NCBI GenBank assembly: GCA_005799025.1
Contig: SYHX01000021.1
Span: 1 to 33,132, forward strand
Length of the DNA: 33,132 bases
Direction of reading: 5' to 3'
Origin: Bacteroidota bacterium
Lineage (GTDB): Bacteria > Bacteroidota > Bacteroidia > UBA7662
Of this stretch, positions 1-7,585 are shown piece after piece. The notes beneath the pieces are model-generated. The model ran no database searches. It had not been told where the DNA came from and was given only the letters and a program-made list of their open reading frames with translations. Position 1 is the stretch's first letter. Every line of letters begins with the position of its first letter. The position numbers and the translations under genes are program-made.

Positions 1-3000
1 TAGCCATAATAGTAAAGGTTATTCATTTGGTTACCGGTAATCTGGTATCCTGATGAATAGTCCGGGCTGGTTGCCGTCACATAAATGCCGTAATATGCAT
101 CTGAAATTTGGTTCCCTAAGAGGTTGATTTGGTTGGATCCGGTGATATACAGGGCCCTGTTATTGGAGCTGCTGCTTAGGGGGTCTCCTCGAAGAATACA
201 ATTGCTAACCGTGATATTGGAACAACCAATCATATCAATACAGGCCACCGTTCCGGATACCGGCAATGTGGGGTTCGAAATGGTAACAGCATAAAAGGTA
301 ACATTCGATGCGCCGATCAAACTGAAGGTGTTTCCGCTTCCGGTATTGGTCAAAATTACATCGGCCGCAATTCCGGTTTGGGAGTTTATTGTGATACCAT
401 GTACAGAGCCAAAATAGGATCCCAAGCTGCGATTTCCGGCATATGTTCCCGGGGCAATGGACAAGGTAACTGGCCCAGAAATACCACAGGAATTAATGAC
501 TGAAATTGCCGCATCGGGGGTAGGGAAATCCGCACCTGTTACTGCACCTATGAGGTAGTTGCCCGATAAGGCAATGCAGTAGATGGTGGTTAATGTGTCG
601 TTGGAGGGATTTCCGTCGCTTCCGCCGTTGGGTGATGAAGTCCAAACTTTGAGGGTAATGGTACCAGAAACTGGTGCGGTTAACCCCGGACCACTAAAGG
701 TAAAGGTGGCGGAATCGTTGGGTGCCAAAGGCGTTGAGGCGGTAAAGGTAGCTGTGACGGCAGGGTTGTTATCGATTTGATAACCTACAACGGCCGAAGT
801 GATTGGGGATCCGCCGCTATTCAATAATCGGAAGGTGATGGGGTAGGATTGGGCAGGTATTAATTGTCGTTGGCTTGGGTTAACCATTGACATAGCGCTC
901 AAGTCGGTAGCAGCCAGGACGATTTCGTAGGCTCCGATATCCGGCGTAGCATCCCTCGGTGTACCATTCACGTCGGTGGTGACCCATGTCAAGGCGGTTC
1001 CCGCATCACGTAAAGGCGATGTGCTGATCGGCATCAGGTTGGACGATGAGGTGTACAAAGGATCGGCATTGATAGAATTCAAGTCTTTGGCAGTGTTGGT
1101 TTGCCAAGCGGCTAAATTGATGCTGTTGGTTGTTGAGCTGCTAACCCACTGCTTGAAAAGGGTGCCAGTCAATTGGTTGCTAAAGGAATAGAGGTTGTTG
1201 TTGGCGACGGTATTGGCCACCACGTTATGGCCCAAGTAGTACATCAGCGCAGTACCGGTTGCTGTTCCTGATGTACGGATTAATTTCACCGAGTTATTCC
1301 AAAAGCCAAAATACGCCAAGGTATTGGTTACGGTGGTTGATGTACTACCACTCAAGGTAATGACACCGGCTGCAGTTGCCGAGGTCAATGCGCTTCTGAT
1401 TTCAAAGCTGTTATGAGCAAGCTCCAAGGCATCCAATCCATCCGTCGTCGATAGGGCAACAAACAAAGCGCGGGGAGCAGTGGTGCTGGTAAAGGTTGCA
1501 GATATAACATTGTTATACAATAAATTCCTGCGGTTATTTACGGTGTCCATTTGGCAATTGCTCATGTAAATCCCATACGCTCCAAACGTACCTGTTACTT
1601 GGTTGCTTGATATTTCGAGGCCTTTGCAATTCCCGAAATACATTGCATAACTGCTGGTGGTCCCCGTTGTTCCCGTTCTGGTACTATTTATTGTGTTACC
1701 CTTGAATTCAACGCCACCCATTCTCAAGAAGTAGGCTCCATAGAAATATTGATTACTGAAGGTGTTGCCTATAAACCGGTTGCTTAATGAATAGGCTGGG
1801 GCTGTGGAACCCGTGTGGTAAATGCCGTAGTATCCCTCTCGAATCAGTGAGTTTTGAATTAAGAGGTTTTGGCAGTTTACGATGCTGATGTTCCGGTTGA
1901 ATGAACTTGTGGCGATGGAGTCCGCAACAAACGAGCAATTGGTGACCGTTACGTTGTTACCACCACTAATATTAAGTGCCGAAATTTGGGCAGATGGTGC
2001 GGTACTGGGGTATTGCAAACGTAGAGAAATATTTTGGAGCGTAATATTTTGAGCATTGTTCAAAAACAACACGTGGCCGACCGTTGTTCCGTTGGTGAGT
2101 AGAACATCGTTACGATTCCCGGTCGAAGATTGTAGGGTCAGACCGTTCACCGATCCTGAATAAGCAGCAATGGTCTCGGACCCGGTATGGATTCCAGGTA
2201 ATAAGTTGAAGGTGACCGGGCCAGAAGCTCCACAGGCATTAAGCTGGGTAATGGCTGCCCCAAGGGTCCCAAAATCTCCGCCTGTACCGACCGTGAATGA
2301 CCCGGTTAAACCAACACAAGCGGTGGCGGAGGCGGTATCGTTGTTGGGATTGATGTCAGCGCCAAGACCGTTGGCATTGCTAATCCACGATTGCAATTGA
2401 ATGTTGTTGCTCCCGCTAACTACAAAGGGGCTTGCAAAGGTGTACAGCAAGGTATCGGTAGGCGCCAGGGCTGGCACAAACGTATGGTTTACCGATACCG
2501 GGTTCCCTTGATTCACCCGGTACGATAATTGGGCATCGTAAATGGTGTCGGAACCGGAATTTTGAATACGAACCGTGAGGTTATTATTCCCTTGGCTCAA
2601 GATCAAGGGAGCAGTAATGGCCTGAACACGTGCATCACGCCCTCCTCCGGAATACAAAGCGATGATTTCTTGGGTGGTCAAGGAACGATTCCATATCCCG
2701 ATATCGTCAATTTTGCCCCTGAAATAGGTTCCTGCGCCACCAATGCCTCTTCCAACGAAGAGAGGTTGTACAGCGGCAACAGCTGCAGTGTATGTGTAGG
2801 TTGCGGTCCCTGCTAATTGGCCATTTCTAAAGATTTGCATGGCCTTGGTGACACCATCATAGGTACAGACATAGTGATCCCATGATCCCAAAGTCAACGG
2901 GGCATTGGCCCATACCCACGAGGAGCCTTGTTGGTTGGTTCCAAATTGAACTTGGCTGGAACCGCCAATAAGAGTTACAAAATTACCGGTGGTCGAGTTG

Positions 3001-3797
3001 CCGTGCATGAGGGTCAATCCGACCAGGGAGTCTTTACGCATCCATAACGAGTAGGTAAAGCTTCCGGTTTGGGACATGGTAAAGGAGGGGGTATCCACCA
3101 AATAATCATCCACCCCGTCAAATCCGTAGGCCGAATTGGGGGTATTGCTGCGGTCCGTGGTCAACGAAACGCCTCCATAAGTCATGAGGTGATTGTTCCC
3201 GGTGGTGGCGTCGTTGGGACTACCGTTGAAAGGGTAGTAAGCGATCAGACCGGTGGTGGGCACAAAGGAGGGGATGCCTGAGCTGCCATATACGGTGACG
3301 GTCCAAGAATTATTCAAAACGGAATTATACGAACTACCGCAGGCGCTGAATGACAATGGGTCCGCTGAGCCGCAATGCAATTCCAAAGTCAAAGGTCCCG
3401 TAACCACCCCGTTGGCAATCGAAACCGTCCTGGCGTAGGCATTGGTGGTCCCGACGCCTGCTCCCGACGGGGCGGTCAACTGGGTTTCATGCACCCCGGT
3501 TGTGGGGCAACGTAAATAAGAACGTTGCATGCTTGGATTCCCAAATCCGGCCATGCTGGTGAAGAAGTTGTAGGTGACTTGAATAGAATCCACCCTCATA
3601 CCCAAGGGTATATTATTAAACGTCAAAACACCGGGACAAGTGGTTGGGGTGGCTGTTGTGTAATTGGCGGGTCCGCCAATATCACCTGAAGAATAAGTTT
3701 GAGAAAAGGTTTGCTGGGCAAGAGCGGTGTTTGAGTTCGCCAACAGCCCACAAAACATCAACAGGATGGACAGACTTAGTGGTAGTTTTGAAATCAT
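1..3797 (-). CDS. Giant modular surface protein (LamG plus repeated beta-helix modules), C-terminus beyond window
   Basis: The minus strand is open from an ATG at 3797 to base 1: 1265 codons with no stop, so the C-terminus lies outside the window. Residues 1 to about 27 are a signal peptide ending in ALA-QQ. Residues 30-170 form a beta-rich domain resembling proprotein-convertase P-like modules. Residues about 180-385 match a LamG/concanavalin-like lectin fold (GLIAYYPFNGS start, later W-x-HY and GKIDDIGIWNR). A CARDB-like Ig module (about 390-490) precedes a right-handed beta-helix (about 495-955) that ends in the typical NGTPRDATPDIGAYE. A second CARDB-like module (about 960-1060) and a second beta-helix then repeat the plan. 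Such proteins in Bacteroidota are usually exported by T9SS and anchored at the surface; that signal would be in the missing C-terminus. The role is probably adhesion or glycan binding. The substrate is unknown. It is divergent from the esterase gene, 68 bases away. Confidence 0.9.
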   Translation of the reverse strand, partial: MISKLPLSLSILLMFCGLLANSNTALAQQTFSQTYSSGDIGGPANYTTATPTTCPGVLTFNNIPLGMRVDSIQVTYNFFTSMAGFGNPSMQRSYLRCPTTGVHETQLTAPSGAGVGTTNAYARTVSIANGVVTGPLTLELHCGSADPLSFSACGSSYNSVLNNSWTVTVYGSSGIPSFVPTTGLIAYYPFNGSPNDATTGNNHLMTYGGVSLTTDRSNTPNSAYGFDGVDDYLVDTPSFTMSQTGSFTYSLWMRKDSLVGLTLMHGNSTTGNFVTLIGGSSQVQFGTNQQGSSWVWANAPLTLGSWDHYVCTYDGVTKAMQIFRNGQLAGTATYTYTAAVAAVQPLFVGRGIGGAGTYFRGKIDDIGIWNRSLTTQEIIALYSGGGRDARVQAITAPLILSQGNNNLTVRIQNSGSDTIYDAQLSYRVNQGNPVSVNHTFVPALAPTDTLLYTFASPFVVSGSNNIQLQSWISNANGLGADINPNNDTASATACVGLTGSFTVGTGGDFGTLGAAITQLNACGASGPVTFNLLPGIHTGSETIAAYSGSVNGLTLQSSTGNRNDVLLTNGTTVGHVLFLNNAQNITLQNISLRLQYPSTAPSAQISALNISGGNNVTVTNCSFVADSIATSSFNRNISIVNCQNLLIQNSLIREGYYGIYHTGSTAPAYSLSNRFIGNTFSNQYFYGAYFLRMGGVEFKGNTINSTRTGTTGTTSSYAMYFGNCKGLEISSNQVTGTFGAYGIYMSNCQMDTVNNRRNLLYNNVISATFTSTTAPRALFVALSTTDGLDALELAHNSFEIRSALTSATAAGVITLSGSTSTTVTNTLAYFGFWNNSVKLIRTSGTATGTALMYYLGHNVVANTVANNNLYSFSNQLTGTLFKQWVSSSTTNSINLAAWQTNTAKDLNSINADPLYTSSSNLMPISTSPLRDAGTALTWVTTDVNGTPRDATPDIGAYEIVLAATDLSAMSMVNPSQRQLIPAQSYPITFRLLNSGGSPITSAVVGYQIDNNPAVTATFTASTPLAPNDSATFTFSGPGLTAPVSGTITLKVWTSSPNGGSDGNPSNDTLTTIYCIALSGNYLIGAVTGADFPTPDAAISVINSCGISGPVTLSIAPGTYAGNRSLGSYFGSVHGITINSQTGIAADVILTNTGSGNTFSLIGASNVTFYAVTISNPTLPVSGTVACIDMIGCSNITVSNCILRGDPLSSSSNNRALYITGSNQINLLGNQISDAYYGIYVTATSPDYSSGYQITGNQMNNLYYYG

Positions 3798-3865
3798 TGG
3801 ATTTAGTTTTAAACGATTTCCCTAATATACAATCCAATGAAGTTAATTTTAGACAAAATGCTACA
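3798..3865. promoter_or_regulatory. Divergent intergenic region, probable back-to-back promoters
   Basis: These 68 AT-rich bases separate two genes transcribed away from each other, so promoters for both should lie here or in the gene starts. On the plus strand TAATTTTA (3844-3851) is one base off the Bacteroidota -7 consensus TAnnTTTG. On the minus strand TATATTAG is also one base off. Neither has a well-placed TTG at -33, so the exact elements are uncertain. Confidence 0.35.
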
Positions 3866-5026
3866 ATGTTGATAACTAAGGAATTCATAGCGCAGGTCTT
3901 CCTTAAGACGCTTTTTTCGGTTTTTCTCCTTTGCCTTGCCTTTTTTGCAGGGGGTCAAACCACGACCATGTCCTTTCAACACGGTGGTTTGAACCGAACC
4001 GCTCAGGTTTTTGTGCCAGCGGGTGCCCAACCTTCGGATTCCTTGCCCCTTGTGCTGGTTCTCCACGGGTTTACGCAGAGTGGAACCACCATGCTTAACA
4101 GCGCAGGATTCAATGCCTTGGCCCAGCAATACCGGGCGGTTATTGCCTATCCCAACGGGGTCAATGCGGGTTGGAATACCCAGAGTGGAATGCCCGGGGC
4201 CTCCACCGCGGATGATGTGGGGTACCTTTTGACATTGGCTGATAGCATCCGCTCCCGTTGGGGCACCCGGTACCACCGCCTTTTTAGCTGTGGCTTCTCG
4301 GCCGGTGGTTTTATGTCGTACCGATTGGCCTGTGAACGCCCCGATCGCTTTGAAGCGGTGGCTTCGGTGGCCGGAACCATGAGCACGACTGCCTTTGCGG
4401 CCTGCCAAGGCCCGCCCCTCCAGCCTGCTTACCGGGTACGATTAATGCATATACACGGAACATCGGATGCGGTGGTGAATTATAGCGGCGGGAACGGTAA
4501 CGTTTCGGCTGATCAATGTGTATTGGCTTGGGTTAACCGATCCATCTGCCCGACTTCTCCCGTTATCACCACTTTGCCCAACACCAACGCAGGGGATGGC
4601 TCCACAGTAGAACAAAACATGTACTCTCCTTGCGCTCCTCTCGGCCCTGTTGGTTCGGCTTCGGCGGGTATCCCAGGTCGGGTGGTCTTACTAAAGGTGC
4701 AAGGTGGCGGCCATACCTGGCCGGGTATTACTACTCCTTTGTTTGGTTTGGGGATTGTAAATCAAGATATTTTGGCTTCAGCAAGGATTATGGATTTTTT
4801 TCTGGGTGTTGCCGCTTCCTCCACCACCAACAATGATTTGGAAAACGTCAGTCCGTTGATTATTTCATGGCAGCAAACGTTACAGGCTATCCATGAATCC
4901 TCGGTTCAAGGCGATGGCTTGTGGGATTCATGGGGTAGGCCCTGCGATCCAAGGCTTGTGCATCAGGGACAAATCTATTGGACAAGAGTATCAGGCATTG
5001 TGCGAAAATGGCATATAAGTAATTAG
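3866..5026 (+). CDS. Secreted PHB-depolymerase/feruloyl-esterase family hydrolase with T9SS-like tail
   Basis: This 386-residue alpha/beta hydrolase belongs to the LpqC / esterase PHB group, which cleaves polyhydroxyalkanoate or plant phenolic esters. Visible features are a signal peptide (residues 1 to about 30, hydrophobic core FLLCLAFFAG), the oxyanion region LVLHGFTQSG, the nucleophile elbow GFSAGG with Ser145, Asp201 in HGTSD, and His283 in GGGHTWPG, so the catalytic triad is complete. Residues about 325-386 form a small beta domain with LWDSWGR and later IYWTRVSG plus RKW, the pattern of a type A T9SS sorting domain without the usual PNP start. I chose ATG 3866 because the signal peptide follows at once. 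The open frame extends upstream only into the opposite-strand gene. The protein is likely exported and attached to the surface. Whether the substrate is a polyester, feruloyl ester or acetylxylan cannot be told. Confidence 0.88.
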   Translation: MLITKEFIAQVFLKTLFSVFLLCLAFFAGGQTTTMSFQHGGLNRTAQVFVPAGAQPSDSLPLVLVLHGFTQSGTTMLNSAGFNALAQQYRAVIAYPNGVNAGWNTQSGMPGASTADDVGYLLTLADSIRSRWGTRYHRLFSCGFSAGGFMSYRLACERPDRFEAVASVAGTMSTTAFAACQGPPLQPAYRVRLMHIHGTSDAVVNYSGGNGNVSADQCVLAWVNRSICPTSPVITTLPNTNAGDGSTVEQNMYSPCAPLGPVGSASAGIPGRVVLLKVQGGGHTWPGITTPLFGLGIVNQDILASARIMDFFLGVAASSTTNNDLENVSPLIISWQQTLQAIHESSVQGDGLWDSWGRPCDPRLVHQGQIYWTRVSGIVRKWHISN

Positions 5027-5046
5027 TAAAAAATTCATTATTTGCT

Positions 5047-6981
5047 ATGATCCTGCTTGATTTCATTAAGGAAAGAGTGCCAAACTTCCTTGGTGGATGC
5101 TTGATTTTGGTAGCGTTGATTCCGTGTTATGCATGGGCAACGGGGCTAGTCCCAGGAATGCCTCCGCCTTGGAGTAAGGGTATTGTATGGTACCAGATAT
5201 TCCCCGATCGTTTCTGCAACGGGGATACGAACAACGATCCCCCTGTGAGCGCTCAACAAGATGCATGGCCACACGATACTGTAAGACCATGGAAGCTTCA
5301 TCCCTGGACTTCTGATTGGTACAAGATGCAACCCTGGGAGAAAGAGGGGGGGCAAGACATTTGGCATAACATTACTCGTCGACGCTACGGCGGTGATCTT
5401 GTCGGCATAATTCAACGCTTGGATTACCTCCGTGAATTGGGAGTGCAAGCTATCTACCTCAACCCAATTTTCTATGCGCCATCGCATCACCGTTATGATG
5501 CCTATATGATGCATCATGTGGATCCTTATTTGGGCCCAGACCCTCAGGGGGATTTGGCCATCATGGCCAAAGAGAAACTGGATGATCCCAAGACCTGGCA
5601 GTGGACATCGGCGGATACCATGGCGCTGCACTTGGTGGGAGCTGTTCATCGACTAGGGATGCGAATTATATGGGACGGGGTTTTCAACCACCTCGGCGTG
5701 GGGAGTCCATTCTTTCAGGATGTTATGCAGTACCAACAAGCCTCAGCATACGCCGATTGGTTTGAAGTGGAGCAATGGTCGGATCCTGATTCTGGGAAAG
5801 ATTTTCGGTACAAAGGTTGGTTCGGCATCCAGAACCTTCCGGAAATCAAAGAGAATAGTGGAGGTCTGACCGAGGGCCCTTCAAATTATGTGATGAACAT
5901 CACCCGTCGTTGGATGCGACCACAGTGGGAGTCTGCCGATCCAAGCTTGAAGGAAATGTCATTGGGCGTTGATGGTTGGCGATTGGATGTTGCTTTCTGT
6001 GTAGCACATGTTTTCTGGAAAAAATGGTCCGCGTATGTGAAAACGCTTAACCCTGAAGCGTACCTTACTGCAGAAGTCATCGAAGAAGCGTATAAGCTCA
6101 AACCCTATTTGCAGGGAGATGAATTCGATGCCGTAATGAATTATCCATTCGCTTTTGAGGGATCTGAATTTTTTATCAACGACAAGAATCGCCCTGCTGT
6201 CCATGAATTTCAAAACAAAATGAATGCCTTAGTGAATGTCTTTGGTTTTGAGCGTTTTTTATCTCAACAGAATTTGTTTGGATCTCATGACGCCAATCGA
6301 ATTGCCTCGCATATAGTCAATCGAAATTTTGCGCGTTACGGAGATTGGGGGGATTATTTTTCAAAATCCAAAGCCTCAAACACCTCTTACAACACCCGCA
6401 AACCGTTGCTGGAGGAACGTCGAATACAATGGTTGTGGACCTTTTTTCAAATGACTTTTCCGGGGGCACCCATGCTGTATTACGGGGACGAAGTGGGGAT
6501 GTGGGGAGCCAATGACCCGGATTGTCGTAAACCCATGATCTGGCAAGAGTTGAATTTTGAGCCGGAATGGTACCGCGCGGATCAAAGCAAATATTCGCAA
6601 GCTTGGTCTGTCGAAGTCGATACGCTGTTATTGTATAATATTCGGCGATTAATTAAGCTGCGTAGGTCTTTCCCGGAATGGCCCCTTGGAGAATTCAAGT
6701 GGATTTCCGTTCAAAGTTCTTCATCGGAAAGTCAGGACTGGGACAAGGAACCCGATAACCAAGCCCGAGGAAAGTCCAACCCAAAATCGTTGGTTTTGGC
6801 CTTTGCGCGAACTGGCCAAAGTACCAGCTATTTCTATTTGAATCCTACCAATACCCCTCAACCTGTATACCTAGATTGGGGAATGGAGCAGGTTAGAGAA
6901 GTATGGACCGGTGATGTGCATCAACCCCTAAGCGGGCCGTATTGGTTGATGCCTTATGGCTTTGCAATTTTTCGACCTTAA
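5047..6981 (+). CDS. Exported GH13 alpha-glucanase (cyclomaltodextrinase/neopullulanase-like)
   Basis: The product has 644 residues: a signal-peptide-like N-terminus to about residue 32 (core LILVALIPCYAWA), then the GH13 catalytic barrel starting at GIVWYQIFPDRF. The four GH13 motifs are present: DGVFNH (about 210), GWRLDVA with nucleophile Asp314, YLTAEV with acid/base Glu343, and GSHDANR with Asp415. The YYGDEVGMWG and NDPDCRKPM signature is typical of cyclomaltodextrinase, maltogenic amylase and neopullulanase. The CBM34-like N-terminal domain usual in that subfamily is absent, since the barrel starts right after the signal peptide. A small C-terminal beta domain follows (about 580-644). 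It probably hydrolyses alpha-1,4 (and possibly alpha-1,6) glucans in the periplasm. No SusC/SusD pair lies nearby and there is no T9SS tail. It starts 20 bases after the esterase, so the two may be co-transcribed. Confidence 0.92.
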   Translation: MILLDFIKERVPNFLGGCLILVALIPCYAWATGLVPGMPPPWSKGIVWYQIFPDRFCNGDTNNDPPVSAQQDAWPHDTVRPWKLHPWTSDWYKMQPWEKEGGQDIWHNITRRRYGGDLVGIIQRLDYLRELGVQAIYLNPIFYAPSHHRYDAYMMHHVDPYLGPDPQGDLAIMAKEKLDDPKTWQWTSADTMALHLVGAVHRLGMRIIWDGVFNHLGVGSPFFQDVMQYQQASAYADWFEVEQWSDPDSGKDFRYKGWFGIQNLPEIKENSGGLTEGPSNYVMNITRRWMRPQWESADPSLKEMSLGVDGWRLDVAFCVAHVFWKKWSAYVKTLNPEAYLTAEVIEEAYKLKPYLQGDEFDAVMNYPFAFEGSEFFINDKNRPAVHEFQNKMNALVNVFGFERFLSQQNLFGSHDANRIASHIVNRNFARYGDWGDYFSKSKASNTSYNTRKPLLEERRIQWLWTFFQMTFPGAPMLYYGDEVGMWGANDPDCRKPMIWQELNFEPEWYRADQSKYSQAWSVEVDTLLLYNIRRLIKLRRSFPEWPLGEFKWISVQSSSSESQDWDKEPDNQARGKSNPKSLVLAFARTGQSTSYFYLNPTNTPQPVYLDWGMEQVREVWTGDVHQPLSGPYWLMPYGFAIFRP

Positions 6982-6996
6982 ACCTTACATCATAAA

Positions 6997-7515
6997 ATGA
7001 CTACCCCAGGCAAAAACAAATCCATTGAAATTCGATACCGAGAATTCTCGTCAGAGGAATTGGGGCAAAGTCAGCAAGTCCTCTACCTCAAAGTTCGTGA
7101 GGCAGTGACCACCGCCTATGCTCCCTACAGCAATTTTGGGCTGGCCGCAGGAGTTCTCTTGGAGAATGGTCAGATTTTGGTGGGAACTAACCAAGAAAAT
7201 GCCTCCTATCCCGTGGGTATATGTGCCGAACGGGTGGTTTTGTCCGCTTTATCGGTAACTCAATCGGGTCAAAAAGTCCAAAGCATGCTTATTCTTACCC
7301 AAAACCTCATGAACTCCGTGCAAATGGATGGTTTTGATTTCAAAATTTCCAAAGATGTTCCCGTTGCACCATGCGGGATGTGTCGACAAGCGATATCCGA
7401 ACAGGTATTAAGGCAGCAGGCAGACTTTGAGCTTCTCCTGGTTTCTTCCGGTGGGAGAGTATGGTCCTTTGAGAAGGCAATGTCCTTGCTGCCCTTGGCT
7501 TTTGGATCGACTTAA
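6997..7515 (+). CDS. cdd: Cytidine deaminase
   Basis: This 172-residue homotetrameric-type cytidine deaminase converts cytidine or deoxycytidine to uridine or deoxyuridine in pyrimidine salvage. It shows the zinc site: Cys76 with proton-shuttling Glu78 in GICAERVVLSAL, and Cys126/Cys129 in PCGMCRQ. The substrate-binding stretch YAPYSNFGLAAG, with NQENASYPVG before the first Cys, is also present. It has no signal peptide, so it is cytosolic. It starts 15 bases after the GH13 stop, which suggests read-through transcription, although there is no metabolic link between the two. The length is somewhat above the 130-160 residues usual for the family because of a short N-terminal extension. Confidence 0.95.
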   Translation: MTTPGKNKSIEIRYREFSSEELGQSQQVLYLKVREAVTTAYAPYSNFGLAAGVLLENGQILVGTNQENASYPVGICAERVVLSALSVTQSGQKVQSMLILTQNLMNSVQMDGFDFKISKDVPVAPCGMCRQAISEQVLRQQADFELLLVSSGGRVWSFEKAMSLLPLAFGST

Positions 7516-7585
7516 TGAGGGTTGAAACCGTAAAGCAGGGGCATTGCGATGATTTAAGCCTTATTTTAATTACAATTGTATTCAC

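Noticed and set aside
3644-3865. Upstream in-frame extension of the esterase gene
   Set aside because: It overlaps the opposite-strand surface protein gene and would bury the signal peptide.
3809-4408. Minus-strand open frame of 199 codons
   Set aside because: It is antisense to the esterase, basic and low in hydrophobic structure, with no recognisable domain.
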